Of a DNA stretch of 64,000 nt, positions 43,735 to 52,639 are shown piece by piece. Both the position numbers and the translations under genes were made by a program. Under the pieces are notes generated by a model. That model had not been told where the DNA came from and ran no database searches. It saw only the letters and a list, made by a program, of their open reading frames with translations. Positions within the stretch are counted from its first letter, which is position 1. Every line of letters starts with the position of its first letter. This DNA is from Flavobacterium endophyticum (GTDB lineage: Bacteria; Bacteroidota; Bacteroidia; Flavobacteriales; Flavobacteriaceae), in assembly GCF_003634455.1 (NCBI RefSeq), contig NZ_RBLC01000003.1:1-64000 (forward strand), given 5' to 3'.

Positions 43735-45621
43735 ATGACAACAGGAAAAATTAATGTTTCGGTAGAAAACATTTTCCCGCTTATCAAAAAGTTTCTTTAT
43801 AGCGATCATGAGATTTTCTTGCGCGAACTAGTATCGAACGCTACCGATGCTACCTTGAAGCTTAAACATCTGGCAAACATCGGCGAAGCGAAAGTTGAAT
43901 ATGGAAATCCGATTATCGAAGTAAAAATCGACAAAGAAGGAAAGAAAATCCATATCATCGACCAAGGTTTGGGAATGACAGCGGAAGAAGTTGAAAAGTA
44001 CATCAACCAAGTGGCTTTCTCCGGTGCTGAAGAATTTCTTGAAAAATATAAAGATTCTGCCAAAGATTCAGGAATCATCGGACATTTCGGTCTTGGATTC
44101 TATTCTGCATTTATGGTGGCAGAAAAAGTCGAAATCATTACCAAATCTTTTAAAGACGAGCCTGCCGCGCATTGGGCCTGCGACGGAAGTCCAGAGTTCT
44201 CGCTTGAACCTGCTGACAAAACTTCTCGCGGAACAGAAATCATCCTTCATATTGCCGAAGATTCTCTAGAGTTCTTAGAAGAAGGGAAAATTTCTGGACT
44301 GTTGCAGAAATACAACAAGTTTATGCCAATTCCGATTAAATTCGGGACAACAACGGAAACGCTTCCAAAACCAGAAGATGCTCCAGAAGATTATGTAGCT
44401 GAAACTATTGAAGTGGACAACATCATCAACAATCCGAATCCGGCTTGGACAAAACAGCCAACCGACCTTACGGAAGACGATTATAAAAATTTCTACAGAG
44501 AATTGTATCCGATGCAATTCGAAGAGCCGCTTTTCAACATCCATCTGAATGTAGATTACCCTTTTAACCTGACAGGAATTTTGTATTTCCCAAAAATGAC
44601 AGGCGACCTGCAGATTCAGAAAGATAAAATCCAGCTGTACCAAAATCAAGTCTATGTAACGGATAATGTAGAAGGAATCGTTCCTGAATTCTTGACGATG
44701 CTGAAAGGCGTTATCGACTCGCCAGACATTCCGCTGAATGTTTCGCGTTCGTACCTTCAGGCTGACGGCGCAGTAAAAAAGATTTCCAATTACATCACTA
44801 GAAAAGTAGCCGACAAGCTAAAATCTTTATTCACTGAAAACCGTGAGGATTTTGAGCAAAAGTGGAACGACATCAAGATCGTATTGGAGTACGGAATGCT
44901 TTCTGAACCTAAATTCTATGAAAAAGCTGGCGCATTTGCCTTATATCCTACGGTAGATGACAAGTATTTCACGCTTGACGAACTAAAAGAAAAGACAAAA
45001 GATGCCCAGACCGATAAAAACGGAAATCTTGTGATTCTTTATGCCTCTAACAAAGACGCGCAGCACAGCTATATTGCCGAGGCCAAAGCCAAAGGCTATG
45101 AAGTACTGCTTTTAGACTCGCCGATTATTTCGCACTTGATCCAAAAGCTGGAAGCTGACAATGAAAAGCTGACGTTTACACGCGTGGATTCTGATCATAT
45201 CAACAACTTGATCAAGAAAGACGAAGAAACGATTTCTAAGCTTTCTGAGGAAGAAAAAGAAAAATTAAAAACCGAATTGGAAAGCGTTATTTCAGACAAG
45301 AAATATTCTGTACAATTAGAAGCTTTAGACAGCCAGTCGGCACCATTCGTAATCACGCAGCCAGAATTTCTGCGCCGTATGAAAGAAATGAGCCAAACTG
45401 GAGGTGGCGGTATGTTCGGAATGGGCAATATGCCGGAGATGTACAATTTGGTGGTCAATACCAACCATGAATTGGCTTCTAACATTTTAAATTCTACTGA
45501 CAAGTCGCACCAAGAAGCTTTAGTGAAACAAGCTCTAGATTTGGCAAAACTATCTCAAAACCTATTAAAAGGCGAAGAGCTGACCGCTTTTGTAAAGAGA
45601 AGTTTCGAACTGATCAAATAG
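43735..45621 (+). CDS. htpG: Molecular chaperone HtpG (Hsp90)
   Basis: This 628-residue cytosolic Hsp90 has an N-terminal GHKL ATPase domain with LVSNATDATLKL (N-box, about 35), IIDQGLGMT (about 82-90), and GHFGLGFYSAFMVA (about 120). The middle domain contains NVSRSYLQAD with the catalytic Arg. The C-terminal dimerisation domain starts near 505 (SAPFVITQPEFLRRMKEM) and holds a glycine-rich QTGGGGMFGMGNM insert, shared with other Bacteroidetes HtpG. It is monocistronic, followed by its own terminator. I saw no exact TAnnTTTG in the 184 bases upstream, and no CIRCE-like inverted repeat. Confidence 0.98.
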   Translation: MTTGKINVSVENIFPLIKKFLYSDHEIFLRELVSNATDATLKLKHLANIGEAKVEYGNPIIEVKIDKEGKKIHIIDQGLGMTAEEVEKYINQVAFSGAEEFLEKYKDSAKDSGIIGHFGLGFYSAFMVAEKVEIITKSFKDEPAAHWACDGSPEFSLEPADKTSRGTEIILHIAEDSLEFLEEGKISGLLQKYNKFMPIPIKFGTTTETLPKPEDAPEDYVAETIEVDNIINNPNPAWTKQPTDLTEDDYKNFYRELYPMQFEEPLFNIHLNVDYPFNLTGILYFPKMTGDLQIQKDKIQLYQNQVYVTDNVEGIVPEFLTMLKGVIDSPDIPLNVSRSYLQADGAVKKISNYITRKVADKLKSLFTENREDFEQKWNDIKIVLEYGMLSEPKFYEKAGAFALYPTVDDKYFTLDELKEKTKDAQTDKNGNLVILYASNKDAQHSYIAEAKAKGYEVLLLDSPIISHLIQKLEADNEKLTFTRVDSDHINNLIKKDEETISKLSEEEKEKLKTELESVISDKKYSVQLEALDSQSAPFVITQPEFLRRMKEMSQTGGGGMFGMGNMPEMYNLVVNTNHELASNILNSTDKSHQEALVKQALDLAKLSQNLLKGEELTAFVKRSFELIK

Positions 45622-45644
45622 TTTTTAGATTACTTATAAAAAAT

Positions 45645-45675
45645 AAACCTGCAAGTAAAATTGCAGGTTTTTTTA
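45645..45675 (+). terminator. Terminator of htpG
   Basis: AAACCTGCAA (45645-45654) and TTGCAGGTTT (45661-45670) form a 10-bp stem followed by a T run. Confidence 0.92.
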
Positions 45676-45696
45676 TTGCTTACATTAACACATTAA

Positions 45697-45728
45697 AAAA
45701 GGCGTCCAACCAACTGAACGCCCTTTTT
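45697..45728 (-). terminator. Terminator of the type A T9SS protein gene
   Basis: On the minus strand GGGCGT...ACGCC forms a short G/C-rich stem followed by six Ts, 17 bases after the stop codon at 45745. Confidence 0.75.
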
Positions 45729-45744
45729 AAAGAAATTTAACTAA

Positions 45745-47418
45745 CTATTTTTTTACAATTTTTAAAGTGTTTTGATTTCCATCAGTATCTCTTGCTTTTA
45801 CCAGATAACTGCCTGCTGAAAGCTGAGAAGTATTTAGGTCAACCGACTTACTATCTCCGGCTTGTTGCATTACTTTCTGTCCTAAATAATTATAAACCAT
45901 TATTTCAGAAATAACAGCCTCCCCAGAAACCGTCAAGACATCGCCCACTGGATTCGGATAAGCTTTAAACTTGATGGCGTCTTTTTCATCCGTCCCTAAA
46001 ACAACCGCCTGATAGGTTATTGTTACCTTCCACGTATTGTTCGCTACGCGATTGTATATTCCGTTACAGCCTGTCGTTCCATACGTTCTCCAGGCTCTTA
46101 GCTCAAATTGTACCGCACCAGTCGCTCCGTTTGCAATAGTAAGATTAGAGCGGTTGTATTGATAGGTCCCTGAAGTATCTCCCGCACCACTTGTTATGGC
46201 AGCTTCTTTCAAACCAGTTGTATTACACACTAAGATGGAACGCTGTTCTGACATAAATCCATCCGCAGCTGTCTGCATAGAATAAGAAGTCGCTACAGAG
46301 GCAATTTGATAACCAGCAGGAACATTCACAGTCATTACCCCAGGGCAGGCAGTATTTGAGGAAACAGTAATGGTTGTGCTGGTTGTTTTATCCGTAAGAA
46401 TATCCCCAGTGGTATAGGTTGTAGTGAGCTGTCCTGTCGTAAAACTAGTAGGCCTCCACACTCCTTTGTCTGTTGCACCACAATTGGATCTCACCCAAAA
46501 ATAATACAGTTGTCCTATGGTTAAATCGTTAAGCGTCACGCTTGTTTGAGTAGACGCCACATTGCCTGTAGGTTCCGTATCGTTATTTGGAGCAGTAGCT
46601 GTCAATGAATAATAATAGTCATATCCATTGCTTGGCACAGATGGAGGAGCCGTCCACGAAACTGTCGCTCCCGATGCTGTAGTTACAGCTGATAATCCTG
46701 TCGGAGATGGGCATGTTGGCAGTATTTCGGCACTGGCGCTAAATAAGTTGAGAACACCCTCTTCAATTGAAGTTTTAGTAATCGTAATTCCAGAAATCTG
46801 CTTCGACTGGTTTGCAGGCAAGATGGCTACTTCCATCTGATAGAGTCTTGGATTTCCAGAGGGACTTTCAACAACGTCATTGGCCAAATTTACTCTCCCG
46901 ATACCCGAAATTGCTACAGGCAATGCAGATGAATTAAACCAATCCGGAACTGTGGAAGGACTCAATGCTTGGGTTGTATTGTCCGAAAAGTTAATTGTTC
47001 CAGAAATTGTCGCCGTACCGCTGCCAGAAGTCAGGAGTAAAAATAGTCGAGATCCTCTAAGCGGATTTGCAAAAACCAGAGTACCGCTTTCATTTTGTGT
47101 CGGAATTCGCAACACATTATTAGCCGAATAGGAAGCCATCTGAAATTGCAAGCCTGCAGTTGCCGTACTGTTTATCAAACCATTGATTGGCAAAGCCGTT
47201 GCCAAAGGAGTTCCTGCAGCCGTTGCTTGAAAATCTGCGGTAATAAAGGCAAAATTTGCATTATCTACCGCAATAGTCGTTGAGGATGTCGATAAGCCTA
47301 TTCCGTTTGCTATAACATCTGCATTAAACCCTGAATTCACCTGAAAGGCAACAAATTCTTGTGCTTGAGAAAACAGTGTCAAAAAGAGGGAGGAAAGACA
47401 TAGTAAAGTTTTTTTCAT
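45745..47418 (-). CDS. Secreted protein with T9SS type A sorting domain and Fn3 domain
   Basis: This 557-residue protein has a signal peptide (LCLSSLFLTLFSQAQ). A beta-rich N-terminal region of unknown fold runs to about 225. A fibronectin type III domain follows at about 235-327 (CPSPTGLSAVTTASGATVSWTA; YYFWVRSNCG; SFTTG). The next beta domain, about 335-475, contains a CPGVMTVNVPAGYQI segment and ends in a W-K-V-T-I-T-Y strand. The C-terminus is the type A sorting signal: FKAYPNPVGDVLTVSG, EIMVYNYLGQKV, LSAGSYLVKA, and terminal LKIVKK. It is exported by the T9SS and attached or released at the cell surface. No catalytic domain is recognised. Confidence 0.9.
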   Translation of the reverse strand: MKKTLLCLSSLFLTLFSQAQEFVAFQVNSGFNADVIANGIGLSTSSTTIAVDNANFAFITADFQATAAGTPLATALPINGLINSTATAGLQFQMASYSANNVLRIPTQNESGTLVFANPLRGSRLFLLLTSGSGTATISGTINFSDNTTQALSPSTVPDWFNSSALPVAISGIGRVNLANDVVESPSGNPRLYQMEVAILPANQSKQISGITITKTSIEEGVLNLFSASAEILPTCPSPTGLSAVTTASGATVSWTAPPSVPSNGYDYYYSLTATAPNNDTEPTGNVASTQTSVTLNDLTIGQLYYFWVRSNCGATDKGVWRPTSFTTGQLTTTYTTGDILTDKTTSTTITVSSNTACPGVMTVNVPAGYQIASVATSYSMQTAADGFMSEQRSILVCNTTGLKEAAITSGAGDTSGTYQYNRSNLTIANGATGAVQFELRAWRTYGTTGCNGIYNRVANNTWKVTITYQAVVLGTDEKDAIKFKAYPNPVGDVLTVSGEAVISEIMVYNYLGQKVMQQAGDSKSVDLNTSQLSAGSYLVKARDTDGNQNTLKIVKK

Positions 47419-47762
47419 AAAAAGAAGTTTAGGTTGAAGAAAGAATTAAAAATCAACCATAAAGACTTGTAATTATCATCTTTTTAGTTAATTTACTCGA
47501 AACTAATTCTTTTATTTATCAAAAAAAACTACATTTTATTCAAAAACCTACAATAAGAATTATAATCACAAAAAAGTTAAAATTACAGTCAAAACAAAGC
47601 AATATGTCGTCTAAAATTAAATTACTGTAAAAAACACGATAGTTGCCTAGGAAGCCACTATAATTGTTTCATTTTCAATATAAAACTTATAAAAATAGGT
47701 TTGTGATTTTTTCTTTTTAGCTTGGTTTTAATTCAAAATAAGATGAACAAACCAGAAGTGAT
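47419..47762. other. 344-base A/T-rich non-coding spacer
   Basis: No supported gene lies between the T9SS protein start and the L,D-transpeptidase stop. The stretch is very A/T-rich, as in promoter regions here. A small imperfect inverted repeat (ATAGT...ACTAT, about 47639-47661) surrounds GCCTAGGAAGCC, but there is no T run and I attach no function. I saw no exact TAnnTTTG on the minus strand. Confidence 0.6.
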
Positions 47763-48374
47763 TCATTCAATAATCCAAAGTAGAACTGGCTTGTCGGTTT
47801 GCTGCAGCTTTTTATCCAAAACCCTCATAAAATCATCCGAAACTGCCGGGCAGCCCCAGCTTAAGGGAGCATACTTTGGGTAAATTTCTTTATCTGAAAC
47901 AGCGCTCCAAGAATGCAGCACTACCACCCTATCTACTGCATTTTTGTTGGTTTCTTCCAATCCATGCAGCCAATATTTAATCTTGATTCCCCAAGTACTA
48001 GAATCCCTTTTGCCGATTTTATATTTGCCCTTTGAAGAGCAATGGCTATCGTCTTTATTACTGAATTTTGCCTTTTCCCATTTAGTATCGTTATCTTCTT
48101 TGACATCGCAGCTGCCGTGCGTGACGAGATTCTCATTGCTGATTTGGTTGGTCTTGAAATCATAAACAAAAAATCGGTTCTTGCCAGAATGAATGCTCAA
48201 GTCGATCAGAAAATAATAACCTTCATTGAATTTTTTATCCTTGCAGAATTCCCTAGCCTCTTTATGAAACGCGGCATAATCGCGCTTCTTGACAATTTCC
48301 TCCGAAACTGCTACCGAAGATTTATCACAGCTTATAAATTGCAAGGCGACAAACAAGAGGATTTTGTGAATCAT
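47763..48374 (-). CDS. L,D-transpeptidase-like (YkuD_2, murein L,D-transpeptidase catalytic domain) lipoprotein
   Basis: I start at ATG 48374 because it opens a lipoprotein signal (MIHKILLFVALQFISCDKSS, Cys at 16); an in-frame ATG at 48407 adds 11 residues. The product is about 203 residues. The family motifs are present: an N-terminal YYFLIDLSIHSGKNRFFVYDFKT strand pair, LVTHGSC, VVLHSWSAVSD and the active-site block PLSWGCPAVSDDFM, with Cys as nucleophile and the upstream His. Such enzymes make or edit 3-3 peptidoglycan cross-links or lipoprotein links in the periplasm. It is monocistronic. Confidence 0.9.
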   Translation of the reverse strand: MIHKILLFVALQFISCDKSSVAVSEEIVKKRDYAAFHKEAREFCKDKKFNEGYYFLIDLSIHSGKNRFFVYDFKTNQISNENLVTHGSCDVKEDNDTKWEKAKFSNKDDSHCSSKGKYKIGKRDSSTWGIKIKYWLHGLEETNKNAVDRVVVLHSWSAVSDKEIYPKYAPLSWGCPAVSDDFMRVLDKKLQQTDKPVLLWIIE

Positions 48375-48483
48375 ACAAAATTGGGGGCTTTTAAGTTGAA
48401 AGTACATTATTATCTATTAACTAAAATCCTGTTAAAATAGTATCTTTTAATCGCAAAAAAACTTTTAGCAAAAAACTATGCTT

Positions 48484-48491
48484 TATCTTTG
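48484..48491 (+). promoter_or_regulatory. Bacteroidetes -7 element (TATCTTTG) of the EamA gene
   Basis: TATCTTTG fits TAnnTTTG. It lies 23-30 bases before ATG 48514 and inside the longer possible reading frame from 48478, so it argues for the downstream start. A TTTT-type upstream half lies about 18 bases before. Confidence 0.55.
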
Positions 48492-48513
48492 CCCGCTTTT
48501 AAAAATTGAAAGA

Positions 48514-49413
48514 ATGTTTGGAAATAAAGTATTGAAAGGAGTTTTTCTTGTAGGCCTAGGCGCTACAAGCTACGGAATGCTGGCAACTTTTGTAAAAATG
48601 GCTTACGACCAAGGCTATACGACTGCCGAGGTTACTTCGTCTCAGTTTTTGTTCGGGATTATCGGAATTCTTATCATAAACGCTTTCCAAAAATCAAGAA
48701 AAGACAATGTCGTTATCAAAGCGACACGCAAAAATATCACCCACCTGATGATTGCCGGTACCTCTACAGGACTGACCAGCATCTTCTATTACCTTGCCGT
48801 TCGCTACATTCCCGTTTCAATCGGAATCGTATTGCTTATGCAGACGGTCTGGATGGGCGTTTTGCTTGAAATGTTTCTAGAAAAAAAGTTGCCTTCAACA
48901 ACAAAAATAATAGCAGTAATTATCGTCTTGGCGGGTACTGCGTTGGCAACCAATCTTATCAATACCGAAGCTACCCTAGACTGGCGCGGTATTGCGTGGG
49001 GATTAATGGCTGCGGCCTCTTTCACGACCACTATGTTTACGGCAAACCGAGTAGCCTTAGGAATATCTTCGGCCCAAAGAAGCTTATACATGCTTTTGGG
49101 AGGCGGTATCATCGTGCTCACTTTTGCACTGATTACACAAAATACACCTTTCGATGTCAGCATATTCTTAAAATGGGGAATCGTCCTTTCCCTATTTGGT
49201 ACCATAATTCCTCCCATGCTTTTGAATGCGGGTTTTCCGCTTACGGGAATCGGATTGGGAAGTATCGTGTCATCGCTAGAACTTCCAGTTTCTGTGCTTA
49301 TGGCCTTCTTCCTGCTGAATGAAGAAGTCGTATTGCTGCAATGGATAGGCATCGTGCTTATCATTCTGGCAATCGTCATCATGAACGTCAAATTCAAGAA
49401 GAAAGAAATTTAA
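48514..49413 (+). CDS. EamA/DMT family transporter
   Basis: Starting at MFGNKVLKGVFLVG (ATG 48514), the product is about 299 residues with ten predicted membrane helices in two EamA repeats of five, as in 10-TMS drug/metabolite transporters (GTSTGLTSIFYYLAVRYIPVSIGIVLLMQTVWMGVLLEMFLEKKLP in the first half; SIVSSLELPVSVLMAFFLLNEEV in the second). Each half has the family's conserved Pro/Glu turn near the end of helix 4 (VLLEMF-EKKLP; FFLLNEEV). The substrate is unknown; family members export amino acids, purines or other metabolites. The start choice is supported by the -7 element at 48484-48491. Confidence 0.92.
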   Translation: MFGNKVLKGVFLVGLGATSYGMLATFVKMAYDQGYTTAEVTSSQFLFGIIGILIINAFQKSRKDNVVIKATRKNITHLMIAGTSTGLTSIFYYLAVRYIPVSIGIVLLMQTVWMGVLLEMFLEKKLPSTTKIIAVIIVLAGTALATNLINTEATLDWRGIAWGLMAAASFTTTMFTANRVALGISSAQRSLYMLLGGGIIVLTFALITQNTPFDVSIFLKWGIVLSLFGTIIPPMLLNAGFPLTGIGLGSIVSSLELPVSVLMAFFLLNEEVVLLQWIGIVLIILAIVIMNVKFKKKEI

Positions 49414-49457
49414 TCCTTTTGAAGCCAGAAATTGCCTAAATTCGTAAAAACGCTTTT

Positions 49458-49811
49458 ATGGATTTACCTTGGCATTTATACCTGATGGCCTTTCTATATA
49501 TTTTGGCCGGACTGAATCATTTCAGAAACCCTAAAATGTATGTCAGGATAATTCCTCCCTATTTCCCTAACCCAAAACTGCTAAATATCTTGAGTGGACT
49601 GGCAGAAATATGCTTCGGACTGCTTTTATGCCTGCCTGATTATTCCACGTATGGAGCTTGCGGTATCATCTTTTTGCTTATTGTCTTCCTTCCCGCCCAT
49701 ATCCACATGCTACAAGACAGAAAGGCTAGTTTCGGATTGCCAAAATGGGTTTTGATACTACGCATCCCGTTGCAATTCCTGCTGATCTATTGGGCGTATT
49801 TATATATTTAA
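49458..49811 (+). CDS. DoxX-like membrane protein
   Basis: This 117-residue inner-membrane protein has four predicted helices (LYLMAFLYILAGLNHF; LLNILSGLAEICFGLLLCL; YGACGIIFLLIVFLPAHIHML; VLILRIPLQFLLIYWAYLYI). The pattern AGLNHFRNPKMYVRIIPPYFPNP then GLAEICFGLLL fits the DoxX/MauE-like family of small integral-membrane proteins. The function is not established for this group. The next gene's open frame overlaps its end, but the likely kinase start is at 49919, so there is no true overlap. Confidence 0.88.
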   Translation: MDLPWHLYLMAFLYILAGLNHFRNPKMYVRIIPPYFPNPKLLNILSGLAEICFGLLLCLPDYSTYGACGIIFLLIVFLPAHIHMLQDRKASFGLPKWVLILRIPLQFLLIYWAYLYI

Positions 49812-49918
49812 AACCTTCCTGCTTTTTTAAACGTATACAACAAAATAATTCCATTATTTTGCAGTGGCATTTTACCGTGCCGCCCCAATTGAAAAAAAAA
49901 TACCACAAACCGTTTAAA

Positions 49919-51271
49919 ATGAGAAGACTATCTCTAAAAACCACTATTGACATAACGTTCCTCGTTATTGTCGTTTGCTTTGCAATGTTGGCCTACTCCA
50001 TCCACAACCGATCTCAATCTGTAAAGCAAAACAGAATTATTGTAAACCATACCAGCAACATCAACAGCGTATTAGAAAAAGTACTTTCAAGCACGATAGA
50101 CATCGAAACAGGAACACGCGGCTATACCATTACGGGTGATGAGAATTATCTGGAAGTTTACAATCACGGACATAAAAATCTTGAAATTTGGATTGATTCG
50201 CTACGTTCCATGAACGAAACTGATGAACTACAGATCAAAAAGCTCGATACGCTTGAAAAGCTGATTGATTCCAAGAAAAAGATCAGCGCAATGGTCATCC
50301 AGGCCCGAAAAGAATCTGGAATGGAAAAGGCCGCAGAGATCGTAAAAAAAGGCCGTGGAAAGGAGGTCATGGATTCAATCCGAAAGTCCATACGCGATTA
50401 TCAAAACCAAGCGGTTTTGATATTGACTGAAAATCTAAGCCAGACAGAAGAAAACGTAAAGGCCCGAAATAATAATTTCTTTTTGTTTACAGGCATCACT
50501 TTTATCATCTTGATTTTTGCCTACATAAAAATCCGGCAGACTACGCAAAGGCTTCTTCTGGATAAGATTATCCAAGAAAATCTGATGGACGAACTTACGA
50601 TACAGAACCAACAGTTGAATGATTTTGCCAACATCACTTCGCACAACCTAAGATCGCCTGCCTCTAACATTACTGCCCTGATTGCTACCATCGAAGAAAA
50701 CAGTCCGGTTGAAGAATACCGAATGATTTTCGATATGCTCAAGAAAGTAGCGCAAAACCTGAACGATTCTCTAAATCAATTGATGGAAGTGCTCCATATC
50801 AAAAAAAATAAGATTGTCGAAAAAGAACTATTGGCATTCCAAGAAATTTTCTCCAAGATTACCGAATCGCTTCAAGGCGAAATCCTGAAATCCGGCGCGA
50901 TCATTAAGGCCGATTTCAAAGAAGTTCAAGAAATTGCGTATTCCAGAATCTACCTAGAAAGTATCTTCCACAACCTGATCAGCAATGCGATCAAGTATAG
51001 AGCAGAAGACAGGACTCCCGAAATTACGATTCGTTCTGAAAGAAAAAATAATATTGTTTATCTTTATGTCATCGATAACGGACTCGGAATTGACTTATCC
51101 AAGAACGGCCACAAAGTTTTTGGCATGCACCAGATTTTCCATAACCATCCCGAAGCCAAAGGCATAGGGCTTTTCATGACGAAAACACAGATAGAAAGCA
51201 TGAAAGGAAAAATCTCAGTAGCCAGCGAAGTCAATATCGGCACCACGTTTACCGTTATGTTTGGTACCTAA
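49919..51271 (+). CDS. Membrane sensor histidine kinase with CHASE3 domain
   Basis: I use ATG 49919 (MRRLSLKTTIDITFLVIVVCFAML), giving about 450 residues; the frame is open upstream to 49745 but that part lacks a sensible N-terminus. Helix 1 is at about 9-28. A CHASE3 extracytoplasmic sensor follows at about 35-175 (VEKVLSSTIDIETGTRGYTITGDENYLEVYN-like core, with the ETGTRGY signature). Helix 2 is at about 183-200. The phospho-acceptor His lies in DFANITSHNLRSP at about 240. The ATPase N-box is NLISNAIKYRAED at about 350, then VIDNGLGIDLS and KGIGLFMTKTQIESMKG. It resembles the kinase at 30862-32385 but has no adjacent response regulator. Orphan kinase; signal unknown. Confidence 0.92.
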   Translation: MRRLSLKTTIDITFLVIVVCFAMLAYSIHNRSQSVKQNRIIVNHTSNINSVLEKVLSSTIDIETGTRGYTITGDENYLEVYNHGHKNLEIWIDSLRSMNETDELQIKKLDTLEKLIDSKKKISAMVIQARKESGMEKAAEIVKKGRGKEVMDSIRKSIRDYQNQAVLILTENLSQTEENVKARNNNFFLFTGITFIILIFAYIKIRQTTQRLLLDKIIQENLMDELTIQNQQLNDFANITSHNLRSPASNITALIATIEENSPVEEYRMIFDMLKKVAQNLNDSLNQLMEVLHIKKNKIVEKELLAFQEIFSKITESLQGEILKSGAIIKADFKEVQEIAYSRIYLESIFHNLISNAIKYRAEDRTPEITIRSERKNNIVYLYVIDNGLGIDLSKNGHKVFGMHQIFHNHPEAKGIGLFMTKTQIESMKGKISVASEVNIGTTFTVMFGT

Positions 51272-51290
51272 AAACTAAATACTGCAGCCT

Positions 51291-52124
51291 ATGAATGATA
51301 TCGTAAGTTATTTTTCAACTATTCCTTCACTGCACCGAGGCCTTATTCTCGTTGGAGGTATTGCTATCTTTTGGATGATCGAAAACACATTTCCCTTGTT
51401 TCGGTTCGATTATAAAAAATGGAAGCACGCAGGAATCAATATCTTCTTCACGCTGACCACGATCGTCGTGAACTTCATCCTGGCTTTTATATTATTGCTT
51501 TCTTCAGAATGGGCCATAAAGAATGATTTTGGCGTCTTGCAATGGCTACCAGAACTGCCGCTTTGGCTCTATACGCTGATCGGCCTTCTGCTGCTAGACC
51601 TTATCGGCGCCTACCTTGCCCATTTAGTACAGCACAAGACCCGATGGCTGTGGCATTTCCATCTCATACACCATACAGATACCTGGGTAGATACTACTAC
51701 TGCCAACAGGCACCATCCCGGCGAAAGTTTTATCCGCTTTGTATTTACCGCCTTGGCTGTCTTGGTTGCAGGTGCTCCGATGTGGCTTGCTTTTTTATAC
51801 CAATCCCTATCTGTCGTCTTTTCGCAATTCAATCATGCCAATGTTTCGATGCCTGAAAAATTAGACAAATACATCAGCTATATTATCGTTTCGCCAAACA
51901 TGCATAAGGTGCACCACCATTATATGCTGCCTTATACCGATTCGAATTACGGCAATATCTTTTCTCTCTGGGACAGGCTTTTCGGCACTTTCACCTCCCT
52001 TCCGAAAGAAGAGATCATCTATGGCGTCGATACGCACATGCAGCCATCCGAAAACAACCGTCTTTCTAATTTGATCAAAATCCCGTTCCAAAAGCACAGG
52101 TCGCCTCAAAACAATCCCAAATAA
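51291..52124 (+). CDS. Sterol desaturase / fatty acid hydroxylase family protein
   Basis: This 277-residue integral-membrane di-iron enzyme has several helices and the histidine clusters that bind iron: HLVQHKTRWLWHFHLIHHTDTWVDTTTANRHHP (HxxxH, HxxHH and HH within about residues 110-145) and HKVHHH (about 200-205), plus a further NYGNIFSLWDRLFGTF signature near 228. The family hydroxylates or desaturates sterols, fatty acids, carotenoids or sphinganine. The substrate cannot be read from the sequence; in Bacteroidetes, sphingolipid or carotenoid modification is a reasonable possibility. It is 19 bases downstream of the kinase gene. Confidence 0.93.
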   Translation: MNDIVSYFSTIPSLHRGLILVGGIAIFWMIENTFPLFRFDYKKWKHAGINIFFTLTTIVVNFILAFILLLSSEWAIKNDFGVLQWLPELPLWLYTLIGLLLLDLIGAYLAHLVQHKTRWLWHFHLIHHTDTWVDTTTANRHHPGESFIRFVFTALAVLVAGAPMWLAFLYQSLSVVFSQFNHANVSMPEKLDKYISYIIVSPNMHKVHHHYMLPYTDSNYGNIFSLWDRLFGTFTSLPKEEIIYGVDTHMQPSENNRLSNLIKIPFQKHRSPQNNPK

Positions 52125-52226
52125 AAAAATTTATGCCTGCTTGAAAAAGTAATTATTTTTTTTCTTAATATTGATTAACAATTAAAAAACGTATACAACT
52201 ATTTTATCTGAATTAATTTTCATGTA

Positions 52227-52505
52227 ATGAAGAAAGGCAAAAACATTGAGCTGACTTGGGAGGAAAATGAAAAGCTTGTTACATTGGCTTTAGAAGAAAG
52301 AAATCCTTTTGAGATTATTAAAAAAGAGTTAGGATTAGCCGAAAAAGAGGTAATCGAAATTATGAAAAAGAAACTTACCGCAGATAAATTCGAGCTGTGG
52401 AAGAAGAAAGCAATGGCCAGCAAACCAAAACCAAAACCGCCCAAAATTGATGATTTTGACGATGATTTAGATGGCAAATACTACATCAAGAATAAATTTG
52501 ATTAA
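52227..52505 (+). CDS. DUF2805 (TIGR03643) family protein
   Basis: This 92-residue basic, helical protein shows the DUF2805 core: LTWEENEKLVTLALEERNPFEIIKKELGLAEKEVIEIMKKKLTADKFELWKKK. The N-terminal segment looks like a helix-turn-helix, possibly for nucleic acid contact. The C-terminal tail is Lys/Pro-rich (ASKPKPKPPKIDDFDDDLDG) and probably disordered. The function is unknown. It is followed by a strong terminator and stands alone. Confidence 0.85.
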   Translation: MKKGKNIELTWEENEKLVTLALEERNPFEIIKKELGLAEKEVIEIMKKKLTADKFELWKKKAMASKPKPKPPKIDDFDDDLDGKYYIKNKFD

Positions 52506-52520
52506 CATATATTACCCTTA

Positions 52521-52550
52521 AAAATATTCCTTTTCGGAATATTTTTTTTG
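52521..52550 (+). terminator. Terminator of the DUF2805 gene
   Basis: AAAATATTCC (52521-52530) and GGAATATTTT (52536-52545) form the stem, with an eight-T tract at its end. Confidence 0.85.
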
Positions 52551-52590
52551 CCTTATCGCAAAATAATTCGAAACTAAAATTAATTTTATT

Positions 52591-52598
52591 TAAGTTTG
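52591..52598 (+). promoter_or_regulatory. Bacteroidetes -7 element (TAAGTTTG) of the DUF2089 operon
   Basis: TAAGTTTG fits TAnnTTTG and lies 42-49 bases before the ATG at 52640. The upstream half is not a clean TTG. Confidence 0.5.
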
Positions 52599-52639
52599 CA
52601 TTAATAAAGTTAATATTTATATTAATTAATTTTAGTTTT

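Noticed and set aside
47639..47661. Imperfect inverted repeat in the spacer after the L,D-transpeptidase gene
   Set aside because: The arms are short, imperfect and lack a T run; this is common by chance in A/T-rich spacers.
49745..49918. Upstream extension of the CHASE3 kinase
   Set aside because: It overlaps the DoxX-like gene out of frame and has no signal or family match; the ATG at 49919 begins a conventional membrane helix.
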